Positions 27,422-36,445 are shown, counted from the stretch's first letter. The stretch: 36,731 nt of DNA from Bdellovibrionales bacterium (GCA_018969905.1 JAGWXK010000015.1:1-36731), one strand, 5' to 3'. Translations and numbers: made by a program. The notes: generated by a model not told the origin, from the letters alone.

Positions 27422-28254
27422 GGACGTCCTCCGTTTTTCTCGGGAATGCGGCCGAGGTATTCGACCACATCACGCGCGATTTTTTTGCGTTCAGGATGCT
27501 CGGGAGCCAAAGGAGGCATCCCGTTTGGAATTCGAAATGAAGCCGGATTCAAGATCCACTCCACGAGCCGTGCTTTTTGCCAGTAGCCCGTTACGTTTTT
27601 CGGATAATGAAGCTCAGGCCCCACTTTTCCGCCGATTCCTCCAAGAGAGTGGCACTTCATGCAATGAATCTTGAAATGGGTGTACCCGCGAAGAGCCGAC
27701 CTGTTTGAGCCATTGCGCGGAATGGGAAGTGGATCGCCTTCTCCGATTTTTTGAAGAGATGCTTCCACCCATTGAAACGGCCAGCCGAAGTCACCTTCCG
27801 CCCGAATGGTACGGTCACGGATGTTTTCCCAAACGAGATAGGCGGGGCTGAGTTCCACTCTTTTTTCGGGAGTGACATCTTTTTTCAACAGATCAAACCC
27901 AGGTTTGTCCACTCTTCGGATGGCAACCAGCGCCTCATGTTCCAGAATTCGGCTGAGCGGTACCGAAACTTGATAGCCGTCCTGGCATTTCATCTTTAGT
28001 TCATGAGTGGGGCCTAGCTTTCGCCAGGAGGCTCCGAGTTTATGATCGAGCACAGCCTGAAGAGGGTAGCCTTCGAATTCGATCTCAACCCTCTCATATG
28101 GATCAAAAACACGAATCCTTCGAAAGTCCGGGGCTGAATCCGGAGCTGATTCCTGTAGTGCTCCCTCAAATCGAATCGGAATGGCCCCCTCTTTCGCAAG
28201 TGCAGAGAGAGAACAAAACAAAAGCAGGGAGATTCGGGCTTTCAGACGGACCAT
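27418..28254 (-). CDS. Exported mono-haem c-type cytochrome
   Basis: CMKCHSLGGIGGKVGPELHYPKNVTGYW...PNGMPPLAPEHPERKKIARDVVEYLGRI; signal peptide MVRLKARISLLLFCSLSALA. Confidence 0.82.
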   Translation of the reverse strand: MVRLKARISLLLFCSLSALAKEGAIPIRFEGALQESAPDSAPDFRRIRVFDPYERVEIEFEGYPLQAVLDHKLGASWRKLGPTHELKMKCQDGYQVSVPLSRILEHEALVAIRRVDKPGFDLLKKDVTPEKRVELSPAYLVWENIRDRTIRAEGDFGWPFQWVEASLQKIGEGDPLPIPRNGSNRSALRGYTHFKIHCMKCHSLGGIGGKVGPELHYPKNVTGYWQKARLVEWILNPASFRIPNGMPPLAPEHPERKKIARDVVEYLGRIPEKNGGRP

Positions 28255-28856
28255 GAGCCGGTTTCGTATTCGGTTCGCGTATATGCGCTTCCATCCGAAG
28301 GGCCGCGACTGCACATGCAGAGGTGTCGTCCGTCCGAAACCACGCGGACCGCGCGGGCATGTCCCGAGTCCATGATTTCTTCGGCAATTTCCTTAACAAG
28401 GTCCTCCTGGATCTGAAAGCGTCTTGCATAAGCCTGAACGAGGCGTGGAAATTTACCGAGACCCAGGATGCGATCCCCCGGAAGGTACTCGATGTCGATT
28501 TTTCCAAAAAAGGGCAGGAAATGATGAGCACACATCGAGTAGTAGGTGATGTCCGCAATGGTCACTTTGGATACCCGCTCGCCCAAGGCGACCTTGCGCG
28601 TGATTTTCAAGATCTTGGAGGGATCGATTTCGTAGCCGGATAGAAGCTCCCGGTATGCCTTTACCACCCGTTTTTCGCAAATGAGCTCCTCTTCCGGATC
28701 CGGACTCGGACCGCGTCCGAACCATTCGAGCGCACGGGGATCATTGGTGATGTTCTTTGAAATCCAATCAATCAAACGGACTTGAGATTCTTGCATGCGG
28801 TGAAGATAAACAGGGATCTTTAAAAACGCTAGCCTTGGATTCAGGAAATGGGTCAA
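28242..28856 (-). CDS. folE: GTP cyclohydrolase I
   Basis: Zn/catalytic motif YYSMCAHHFLPFFGKIDIEYLPGDRILGLGKFPRLVQAYARRFQIQEDL. Confidence 0.95.
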   Translation of the reverse strand: MTHFLNPRLAFLKIPVYLHRMQESQVRLIDWISKNITNDPRALEWFGRGPSPDPEEELICEKRVVKAYRELLSGYEIDPSKILKITRKVALGERVSKVTIADITYYSMCAHHFLPFFGKIDIEYLPGDRILGLGKFPRLVQAYARRFQIQEDLVKEIAEEIMDSGHARAVRVVSDGRHLCMCSRGPSDGSAYTRTEYETGSWSV

Positions 28857-29872
28857 TGTTGGGCATTTTTTACCGCATCTGCAAAAATCAGTCGAAACAC
28901 CGGGGTCGGGACAATCACGGCGAGTAGGTCGAGTTCCCCGTTTTCCATCCCCCGAAAGCCATGTTTCATCAGGATGTAGTTCGCCTGAGCCATGGCAATG
29001 GAATAGTTCACGCGCTCGAAGGGGAGTCCCGCAGCGAAAACCTGTATGTAGTCGGCCAGGTGCTCGATGAGTTCATCCTTCGGTCCATCCAAGGGGATCT
29101 TCCGCATTCGGGTCATCAAGTCCTCAAGTTTCTCTACGAAAACCCCGGTGTGCTGGCTTGGCGGATAGCGATAGCGGATAGAGTAGTTTTTGTACCCGCC
29201 GGGGGAGTGAAAAACGGAGAGCGCGCAAATGGGCCGTTGGTTTTCCGGGATCGAGGCAATGGCTACCGGATACGTCCTGCTGGAGTCGATCTCTTCCAAA
29301 AAAGAGCGCAAGGCGGGAGGGAGAGCGTCAGGCTTGAAATACTCCGACAAGTTGAAAAGGAGGTTAGGATCCAAAAACAGGCTCGATTTCTCATGACGGA
29401 ATCTGCCAATGCTTCGCGAACCAAGTGGTTGGTTCTTTGAGGTGGAAAGGTAGGGATGTCGTCCGTCCAAACCCATGGCAAGGATCGTGTGCTGAAGTTT
29501 CAGCATCTTTTGAAAGGAATCCGCACTCTGTCCCTCGAACCAAGGTGCGAAGGACTCCTGAATTGAGTCCTTGATGTTCTGAATGTAGTTTCGACTCAGC
29601 AGCTTTTCTTTCGGATGGCGGGTGAATAAACGAAGGATCTCTGGATCCCTGATCGAGTGAGTGTTGAAGAGTTCGATCATGGGCGACTGGATGATCACCT
29701 CTGATTTTTTCGGAACCGGGTGCCCGAAGATCAGGCTGCTCGCATGAACCAGGAGGTCGCGGCAGGAGAAGGAGGCAGAAAAGGCCGGATGGGAGAGGGG
29801 ACCTGAAAAAAGAGCGAAAAAGAAAAGAGCGCGAGACACTGCCAAACCGGTAGACTGACTTCCCGAACTCAT
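28853..29872 (-). CDS. Secreted protein of unknown function
   Basis: Start MSSGSQSTGLAVSRALFFFALFSGPLSHPAFSASFSC (signal peptide); 4-nt overlap with folE. Confidence 0.7.
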   Translation of the reverse strand: MSSGSQSTGLAVSRALFFFALFSGPLSHPAFSASFSCRDLLVHASSLIFGHPVPKKSEVIIQSPMIELFNTHSIRDPEILRLFTRHPKEKLLSRNYIQNIKDSIQESFAPWFEGQSADSFQKMLKLQHTILAMGLDGRHPYLSTSKNQPLGSRSIGRFRHEKSSLFLDPNLLFNLSEYFKPDALPPALRSFLEEIDSSRTYPVAIASIPENQRPICALSVFHSPGGYKNYSIRYRYPPSQHTGVFVEKLEDLMTRMRKIPLDGPKDELIEHLADYIQVFAAGLPFERVNYSIAMAQANYILMKHGFRGMENGELDLLAVIVPTPVFRLIFADAVKNAQH

Positions 29873-30139
29873 AGTTGATCGTTTTTGTATCATATGGTGA
29901 GTGTACATAGAATGAGTAAAATGCCGAGGGGATCTAAATTTTGAAAGAATATGCAATCGAAAGAATTGAAAGAGTGGAGATGCCATCTCAAAGTAGCGGT
30001 TGTTTTCTACTCATGAAGAGCCGCCTCCTCCAGTTCGAACCCGTCCTTGTTTGAGGAACTCGACTCTTTATTTTGTGCTTCAACGCTTCGGACTGTTATT
30101 GCGCTTTTGGCAAGAATAGTGGCAGACTCATTCATCAAA

Positions 30140-33100
30140 ATGACCGATCAGCGACCTCAGGGCAATCGACGCAGAAGGCATCGACCAAGAAGGCCCGAGA
30201 AAGTAGCTCCCACCGAATCCCAAGTACCAGAAGCCGCAAGCGGCGAGGCACCACCGCGTCCGGACCGCCCGGCCGGGAATCCAAACGGCTTGGAGCAACG
30301 GTGCATCCGCCAGTTCCCCAGGTCCGTTCTCGGGCGGGGCCGTCAGTATTTTCAGACCGGAAAGGTATCAGATCCGACGATGATGGGAGAGGCGTTTTCC
30401 CTCACCGTGGTCGGACAAGGCGAGCGCTACGCGATCTGGGTTGATTTCTCAAAGGCCGCTGAGGCCGGGACCGTTGAGGTAAGGTGCACTTGTCCCTATT
30501 TCGAAACCGCGGGGCTTTGTAAGCATCTTTGGGCTTCCATCATCAAGCTTGAACGCTCCGGCCTTTCAGCGAAGGTGCCCGGTACGGGACATTTGCGTCT
30601 GATTCGGGATGGCGGGCGCCCTGCAAACTCGGTTTCCAATGCGCCCAGACCCGTTTTCGGCCCAGTCGCCTCTCAGAGTGCAGGGGCCGCGGGGAGCATG
30701 TCCTGGAGCGAACGATTGGACCAAATTCAAGGAAGAAGCGGGCGCACCGTCAATGCTGGTAACATGAGTGCCGCATTCGTGATCAATGCGATTGAAACGG
30801 TAACGGCGGGAAAACTGGTCCTTGATTTTTGGAGCCGTCGACGCGGCATCGGGAGCGAGGTCGGGCCTCTTCGTCCGGATCGTGCGCCTGACCGGGATCT
30901 TCAGCTTCTTGCAGATCCTCGCGATCAGGAAGTGGTTGCGCTTTTGACCCGAACGAGTGATCCAAAAATGGTGAGTTCGTTTGGTCGCTCCTCCACCCGC
31001 TTTACGGTGGATCCCGTTTTAGAGACTCAGGTTCTGACCACCCTTACCGGATCAGGAAACGCTTTTCTTTCGCGCTCACCCAACGGATCTCCCGACAATG
31101 CGGATCGCCCGCTTCGGATGGACCGGGGCAAGCCGTGGGATATGGAACTGGAAGTTCAAGATGCGGGCGCCAGGTATCGTTTGAGCGGAGTGCTGAAACG
31201 CGATCAGGAAACCCGATCGATCGGTGATCCCATTGCAGTGTTAAGCTCGGGGCTGATTCTTTTTGGGGATCAGATCGGGCGTCTTGCCGAGCCCCGCCAC
31301 GCAAAGTGGATCAAGAATCTGCGCCAGGGCGAATTCTTTGTGCCACGCGAACAGGTCGATGCTTTTGTGAAGCGCATTTTCACAGATGCGGATGCACCCA
31401 CGGTGAATTGGCCCGAGGGACTTGCATGGGTGAGAAGCGTGATTGAACCGGTTCCTCAAGGCGTTTTCCTTCCACTCGGAAACGATCCTTCCACTGGACG
31501 CATGACTCTAACCGTAAGCTTTGATTACGCAGGCCATGTGGTTGCCCTGTCGGACTCCTCAAAAAGCGTGGTCGATGTGGAGAATCGTCAGGTTTACATC
31601 CGCAATTCCGAATTTGAGGAAGCCGCTCTTACGCAGGCCCTTGAAATTCTACGGGACTCGTCTGGTGCAGTTCCCATGAATGATCTGCAGCGCTCGGCCA
31701 CTGAACTCAGTCAAAACGGGTGGCGGATCATGATCGAAGGCCAGCGCGTGATTCTGGCCGAAGATCTGTCGTTGAACGTTTCGTCCTCCACCGACTGGTT
31801 TGAGGTGAGCCTCTCGGCCTCGTTTGCGGGGAATCCCTTTCGAAAAGAAGAGATTCTGGCACTCCTCGAGGCAAAGAACACAACCGTGCGACTGAAGGAC
31901 GGATCGATCGGATTTTTGCCTGAGGAATGGATTGCGCGTTATTCGACCTTGAAGGGTCTGGGTGATTCGTCCGAGCCGGGTACGCTTCGCTTTACAAAAA
32001 ATCAGGGATTACTTTTGAATGCAGCACTGGGGGATGATGATGATGTCCGGGGTGATAAGGGTTTTGAGTCGTTCCGGAGTCGGATACTGAAGTATGATCT
32101 GACAAAAACAGTAAAGGCACCGGTCGGATTCAAGGGTAAGCTCAGGAATTATCAAAAAGAAGGACTCACTTGGCTAACGTTTTTAAAGGACTTTGAGTCG
32201 GGTGGCGTTTTGGCCGATGACATGGGTCTTGGAAAAACCATTCAGGTGCTAGCCTTCTTGCTCTCCCGCCGAAAGGAATCGAAGCGTCCGTGTCTTGTGG
32301 TTGCTCCGAAGAGTCTGGTCTTCAACTGGATGGATGAAGCCGCCAAGTTTGCGCCAACGCTTAAGGTCGTCCGATACGTAGGGATGGGGCGCAAGAAGAT
32401 CAGCCAGGAAATTGGAGACGCGGATCTGGTGGTCACGACCTACGGAACGCTTCGGGCCGATATCGAAGAGCTCCGTACCCAGGAGTTTGATGTTGCGGTG
32501 ATCGATGAAGCCCAGTTTATCAAAAACCCGAAATCCCAGGCGGCCGTTGCGTGCAAGCAACTCCGGGCAAAGCATCGTCTTGCGCTTACGGGCACACCGA
32601 TCGAAAATTCGATTCAGGATTTGCTTTCGATTTTGGAGTTCACGAACCCAGGACTCCTCAACTTCCCGGCAGGTGCGGATGCACCGAAGGATGTGGAGGC
32701 GGCGCTTGCGCGCCTTCTTCGCCCGTTCATGCTGAGAAGAACCAAAGAGGCGGTGCTGACCGAGCTCCCTGAAAAATCAGAACAGGTGCTTTTCTGCGAA
32801 ATGAGTCCGGATGAAGCCGAGTACTATTCGGTGATTCGCGAGCGCTACCGAGAGTCGATTGAACAATCGGTTGAGAAGAACGGATTGGCCAAATCAAAAC
32901 TTCATGTGCTTGAGGCTTTGCTTCGTTTGCGGCAGGCGGCTTGTCACGCGGGCCTCATTGATGAGGCCAAGCGGGAAGTTCCGAGTGCGAAGCTCGAGTT
33001 GCTGTTGACTCAGCTAAAGGAAGTGATTGCAGAGGGGCACAAGGCGATTGTGTTTTCGCAGTTCACAAGTCTGCTTTCGATCGTAAAGACATCGCTTGAG

Positions 33101-33493
33101 GCCGAAGGAATTGCATACGAGTACCTAGATGGTCAGACGGTCGATCGAAAGTCTCCGGTGGATCGCTTCCAAACCGAAGGGGGAGCCCCGGTGTTTGTCG
33201 TGAGCCTGAAAGCAGGCGGCACCGGTTTGAATCTGACCCTTGCCGATTATGTGTTCATTCTTGATCCTTGGTGGAATCCCGCGGTCGAGGCGCAGGCGAT
33301 CGGGCGCGCACACCGGATGGGGCAGAAGAACACCGTATTCGCCTATCGTTTGGTTGCGCGGGGAACTGTCGAGGAAAAAATCCTCGAACTCCAGAAGAAG
33401 AAAAAAGGGATCGCCGAGTCGATCATTTCCGAAGACACCGATTTCATGAAGAAGTTGTCAAAAGAGGATTTGGCGAATTTGTTTGAGGCTTGA
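30140..33493 (+). CDS. SNF2-family DNA-dependent ATPase/helicase with N-terminal SWIM zinc finger
   Basis: SWIM CTCPYFETAGLCKHLW; SNF2 motifs LADDMGLGKTIQVLAFLL, VIDEAQFIKN, LTGTPIENSIQDLLSILEF, FVVSLKAGGTGLNLTLADYVFILDPWWNPAVEAQAIGRAHRMGQ; start MTDQRPQG assigned. Confidence 0.95.
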   Translation: MTDQRPQGNRRRRHRPRRPEKVAPTESQVPEAASGEAPPRPDRPAGNPNGLEQRCIRQFPRSVLGRGRQYFQTGKVSDPTMMGEAFSLTVVGQGERYAIWVDFSKAAEAGTVEVRCTCPYFETAGLCKHLWASIIKLERSGLSAKVPGTGHLRLIRDGGRPANSVSNAPRPVFGPVASQSAGAAGSMSWSERLDQIQGRSGRTVNAGNMSAAFVINAIETVTAGKLVLDFWSRRRGIGSEVGPLRPDRAPDRDLQLLADPRDQEVVALLTRTSDPKMVSSFGRSSTRFTVDPVLETQVLTTLTGSGNAFLSRSPNGSPDNADRPLRMDRGKPWDMELEVQDAGARYRLSGVLKRDQETRSIGDPIAVLSSGLILFGDQIGRLAEPRHAKWIKNLRQGEFFVPREQVDAFVKRIFTDADAPTVNWPEGLAWVRSVIEPVPQGVFLPLGNDPSTGRMTLTVSFDYAGHVVALSDSSKSVVDVENRQVYIRNSEFEEAALTQALEILRDSSGAVPMNDLQRSATELSQNGWRIMIEGQRVILAEDLSLNVSSSTDWFEVSLSASFAGNPFRKEEILALLEAKNTTVRLKDGSIGFLPEEWIARYSTLKGLGDSSEPGTLRFTKNQGLLLNAALGDDDDVRGDKGFESFRSRILKYDLTKTVKAPVGFKGKLRNYQKEGLTWLTFLKDFESGGVLADDMGLGKTIQVLAFLLSRRKESKRPCLVVAPKSLVFNWMDEAAKFAPTLKVVRYVGMGRKKISQEIGDADLVVTTYGTLRADIEELRTQEFDVAVIDEAQFIKNPKSQAAVACKQLRAKHRLALTGTPIENSIQDLLSILEFTNPGLLNFPAGADAPKDVEAALARLLRPFMLRRTKEAVLTELPEKSEQVLFCEMSPDEAEYYSVIRERYRESIEQSVEKNGLAKSKLHVLEALLRLRQAACHAGLIDEAKREVPSAKLELLLTQLKEVIAEGHKAIVFSQFTSLLSIVKTSLEAEGIAYEYLDGQTVDRKSPVDRFQTEGGAPVFVVSLKAGGTGLNLTLADYVFILDPWWNPAVEAQAIGRAHRMGQKNTVFAYRLVARGTVEEKILELQKKKKGIAESIISEDTDFMKKLSKEDLANLFEA

Positions 33494-33494
33494 T

Positions 33495-33566
33495 GGCCAA
33501 CCCCCGCTTTCAAGTCTTGGGAACAAGTTCGGAAATGGGTTTGGCCGATCAGAGCGTCTTTTTGTA
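33495..33566 (+). terminator. Possible terminator hairpin downstream of the SNF2 gene
   Basis: GGCCAA-CCC...GGG-T-TTGGCC long stem with inner CTTGGGAACAAG hairpin, followed within about 15 nt by a T5 run; imperfect. Confidence 0.35.
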
Positions 33567-33665
33567 GGCAAGGGCACGTGCTTGCCAGCCGTGGCGCGCA
33601 TCGATGGTTTTTTCCGCGAATCGGTCATCATACATGGTGCGGTGCCAGGAATCGTTGGGTTTCAT
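33549..33665 (-). CDS. Possible 38-aa small protein downstream of brnA
   Basis: MKPNDSWHRTMYDDRFAEKTIDARHGWQARALAYKKTL*; AGGA 8 nt upstream of the ATG; no homology recognised. Confidence 0.3.
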   Translation of the reverse strand: MKPNDSWHRTMYDDRFAEKTIDARHGWQARALAYKKTL

Positions 33666-33745
33666 GAATTTCATCCTGCGGGATGTTGGCGCAAAATTCC
33701 ACAATGGTCCCCGCGGGCGGCGACCGAAGGGAGTGAACTCACGAT

Positions 33746-33961
33746 TTACGCAGCCCAATCCATCTTCAACTTTTTCTTGTTCTTCACACAATCCAGCAGA
33801 TAAAGATCGATCAGATTCTGATAGGGCACACCTGTCTCGACAGAAAGTTTCTTGAAGTAATCGATGACCTCATGGCTGAGATTGATGCCTACCGCTTTCT
33901 TCTTTGAAGCATATGGGTTTTTTTCCGCCTTCATTTTTGAAAAATCATATTCCTTCTTCAT
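33746..33961 (-). CDS. brnA: BrnA-like antitoxin (ribbon-helix-helix/CopG-like)
   Basis: KKKAVGINLSHEVIDYFKKLSVETGVPYQNLIDLYLLDCVKNKKKL; start MKKEYDFSKMK at 33961, overlapping the brnT end by 17 nt. Confidence 0.85.
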   Translation of the reverse strand: MKKEYDFSKMKAEKNPYASKKKAVGINLSHEVIDYFKKLSVETGVPYQNLIDLYLLDCVKNKKKLKMDWAA

Positions 33962-34229
33962 AAATTTTGATCTCCTTTTTGGTCGCTTTCCGGGCAGAAA
34001 TGATCCGAATTTTGTTTTCACTTTCACGCTCGCAAAAGACCACGACTAAAGTTCGGCTTGAACCGCTCATCCCCAATAGTACAAACCTGTCCTCGTCATC
34101 TGAATGGAGCGTGTCGTAAAATCGAATTGCAGTAACATCATCAAAGACTTGCTGGGCTTCCTCGAACCAAATGCCGTGTTTCTGTCGGTTCGATCTGTTC
34201 TTTTTCTCGTCCCACTCAAAACGAATCAT
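33945..34229 (-). CDS. brnT: BrnT-family ribonuclease toxin
   Basis: FEWDEKKNRSNRQKHGIWFEEAQQVFDDVTAIRFYDTLHSDDEDRFVLLGMSGSSRTLVVVFCERESENKIRIISARKATKKE matches the BrnT pattern. Confidence 0.93.
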   Translation of the reverse strand: MIRFEWDEKKNRSNRQKHGIWFEEAQQVFDDVTAIRFYDTLHSDDEDRFVLLGMSGSSRTLVVVFCERESENKIRIISARKATKKEIKIYEEGI

Positions 34230-34241
34230 CTCAGATCAGGA

Positions 34242-34274
34242 TAATATAGATTTAATATAGTTTCAATCTAGATT
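34242..34274. promoter_or_regulatory. Candidate brnTA operator: three tandem 11-mers
   Basis: TAATATAGATT / TAATATAGTTT / CAATCTAGATT in exact 11-nt register, ending in palindrome AATCTAGATT; immediately upstream of brnT. Confidence 0.5.
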
Positions 34275-34628
34275 AAGCCCCGCGATGATCTACTCACGGG
34301 GAGTCATTCGCCACCTCCTGTGGGCTCACCCTTCGGGCAACCTCCGCTGACGCTGCGGTTGTGCAAAAATGACCTCCTGGCATTTTTGTGTGACTCCCAT
34401 CATGGTCGCCACCTTCGCGACCGAGGGTCGCTCAGGCATCGCTCGTTATCACTCGCTTTGCTCGCTCGGCCCTTCATGGGCCTCACGAATGAACCCCTCG
34501 AGCTCGCATTCGCAAGCGAACCCTCGCGCGTGCCTTCTAATCCTCCGTGGGGACGCCACTTTACTCTTCATCCGAATGATTCGTTGAGCAAGCAGGGCTC
34601 CTGTTTTGAATGGGATACGAGTTCCGCA

Positions 34629-34653
34629 GGACGAAAGGCTTAGCCTTTTGTCC
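34629..34653. repeat. Stem-loop (11-bp stem, 1 wobble, 3-nt loop)
   Basis: GGACGAAAGGC-TTA-GCCTTTTGTCC. Confidence 0.6.
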
Positions 34654-34810
34654 GAGGACTGTTTGAAGTAGACCATTCGAAACAGGCCCCTGTTTGCTAA
34701 AATTGGTTCTCCACACTGTGGAGTGGGTGTTGAATGAAAAAAGCATAAGTAGACGACTTTGATAGAGTTTTAGGTATCGAAACTGAAACTTCCATCGAAA
34801 GGACCTACTT

Positions 34811-35950
34811 ATGCCTCTAAAGACCCTATCAAGATTCATCCTCATTCCGGAACTGAAATTAGAGTACGTGGCCCGTGCGGCCCAGGGAGGCATGTGCATC
34901 CTGGTGTGTTCGAAGGCCCGGAAAACCGAGTACTGCCCCAGATGCGCCCATCCCAGTGACAGCACCTATGATCATCGGGAGGTGAGCATCAAGGACGCGC
35001 CCATTCACGGCATCATGATCAAACTTAAGATCAAGAAGCGTCGTCTTTGGTGCAAGCCCTGCGGAAAGCCCTTTACTGAACCTGTGCCTGGGATCCGGAA
35101 GAATTTCTGCCACACCGGAAGAATTTCTGCCACACCGAGCGCTATGGCCGTGCCCTTCGCCATGCCTGCGATACATATAGCGATCTTGCACGGGTCAGGC
35201 GGGACTTCCGGTGTTCTTCGGGCTTCCTCTACAAGGTCTATTATCGTCATCTTGAACTCCGGGCGAGGCGCCAGCAATATCCTTGGCCCAAGGTGATCGG
35301 GATTGATGAGCATGCATTTAAGCGCAATAAAACCTTCGGAAACACCGAGTTCGCATCCTTGGTGGTCGATTACAAAAACAAGCGAGTACTTGAAGTTGCA
35401 GAGGGCAAAACCCAAGCCGCTCTTGAGGAGCAACTCAAACACATCCCCGGACGTGAGAACGTGAACTGGGTCACGCTTGATCTCTGCGATCCCTTTAAAA
35501 ACTTTGCCAAAAGTTTCTTCCCAAACGCAAATCTCGTTGCAGACAAGTTCCATGTGATTCGATTGCTGACCCCTGCAATCCTGAAAAAACGACATGAGAT
35601 CACCGGAACTCGCGCTGATCTTCGTGCAAGAAAGCTTCTTCTGATGAGCTCAAAAAAACTGGGCTACTTCGAACGCCTCACCATCGAGCGCTACCTTGAG
35701 CAGTATCCCGAGTTAAAAGAGCTTTATCTTGCCAAAGAAAGTCTCCATCGCTTCTATCGGATCAAAGGATACAATAAGGCAAACTTCGTTCTGACTCGCA
35801 TCTGCGATGCCTTTGCGGTCTCAAAAATCAAAGCCATCCAAACCCTGCGCAGAACCCTCCTCAAGTGGCGCGATGAGATTCTGAACTACTTCAAAACCGG
35901 GCTGACAAATGCACGCGTTGAAGGCTATAATAACGTCGCAAAGCTTGTGA
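34811..35950 (+). pseudogene. ISL3-like transposase, frameshifted and 3'-truncated
   Basis: N-terminal zinc finger CPRCAHPSDSTYDHREVSIKD...LKIKKRRLWCKPCGKPFTEPVPG; second part VIGIDEHAFKRNK...DLCDPFKNFAKSFFPNANLVADKFHVIRLL...GLTNARVEGYNNVAKLVK in another frame. Confidence 0.88.
35095..35134. repeat. Exact 20-bp tandem duplication inside the transposase gene
   Basis: CCGGAAGAATTTCTGCCACA repeated twice with no spacer. Confidence 0.98.
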
Positions 35951-36403
35951 AAATTCAAAACCGAAGTCAACTCATCTTTAGAACAAGTAAAAACAGGCTT
36001 CAATCAAGATCTTTTCTTGCAACTAAAACCTCCTTTCATGCAGGTGATCTTGGATCGTTTCGATGGGTGTGAGGTGGGACATGAAGTTCATCTGAGAACG
36101 GGAATTCCAGGTTTGTTGCAACCTTGGGTAAGCTTGATCACCGAGGCGTCCGTTACCCCAGATTCTTGGTTTTTTGTGGATGAAGGAAAGCGTCTTCCGT
36201 TTCCACTTAAAAACTGGAGGCATCGGCATGAAGTTAAGAAGACTTCTAATGAAACCTCTGAGATTTTAGATGAGATCGAATACTCCTCGGGGATTCACCT
36301 TGTGGACTTGCTTCTTTATGCGCCGCTTTGGTCCATTTTTTCAGGGAGAGCCGCTGTCTATCAAAAAATTTTTGGATCGCCAAGTGACACGAACTCCAAG
36401 TAA
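35951..36403 (+). pseudogene. SRPBCC-family protein, 5'-truncated at the IS junction
   Basis: Frame reads KFKTEVNSSLEQVKTGFNQDLFLQLKPPFMQVILDRFDGCEVGHEVHLRTGIPGLLQPWVSLITE...FVDEGKRLPFPLKNWRHRHEV...EYSSGIHLVDLLLYAPLWSIFSGRAAVYQKIF; preceded directly by in-frame TGA, no ATG/GTG near the N-terminus. Confidence 0.6.
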
Positions 36404-36445
36404 TCGGAAAGAGTATTTTTAATCAGAAGCTAATCTAGAACCTAA

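Larger units (their letters stand above)
34705..35957 (+). mobile_element. ISL3-family-like insertion sequence remnant; right end missing
   Basis: Transposase homology 34811-~35947; candidate left end near GGTTCTCCACACTGTGGAG (34705-34723); transposase C-terminus replaced by unrelated coding sequence. Confidence 0.65.

Noticed and set aside
34320-34676. Short ORFs on both strands (72-107 aa)
   Set aside because: Overlap each other and a hairpin-rich segment; no RBS/domain evidence, so better treated as non-coding
35005-35595. 196-aa minus-strand ORF
   Set aside because: Antisense to the ISL3-like transposase
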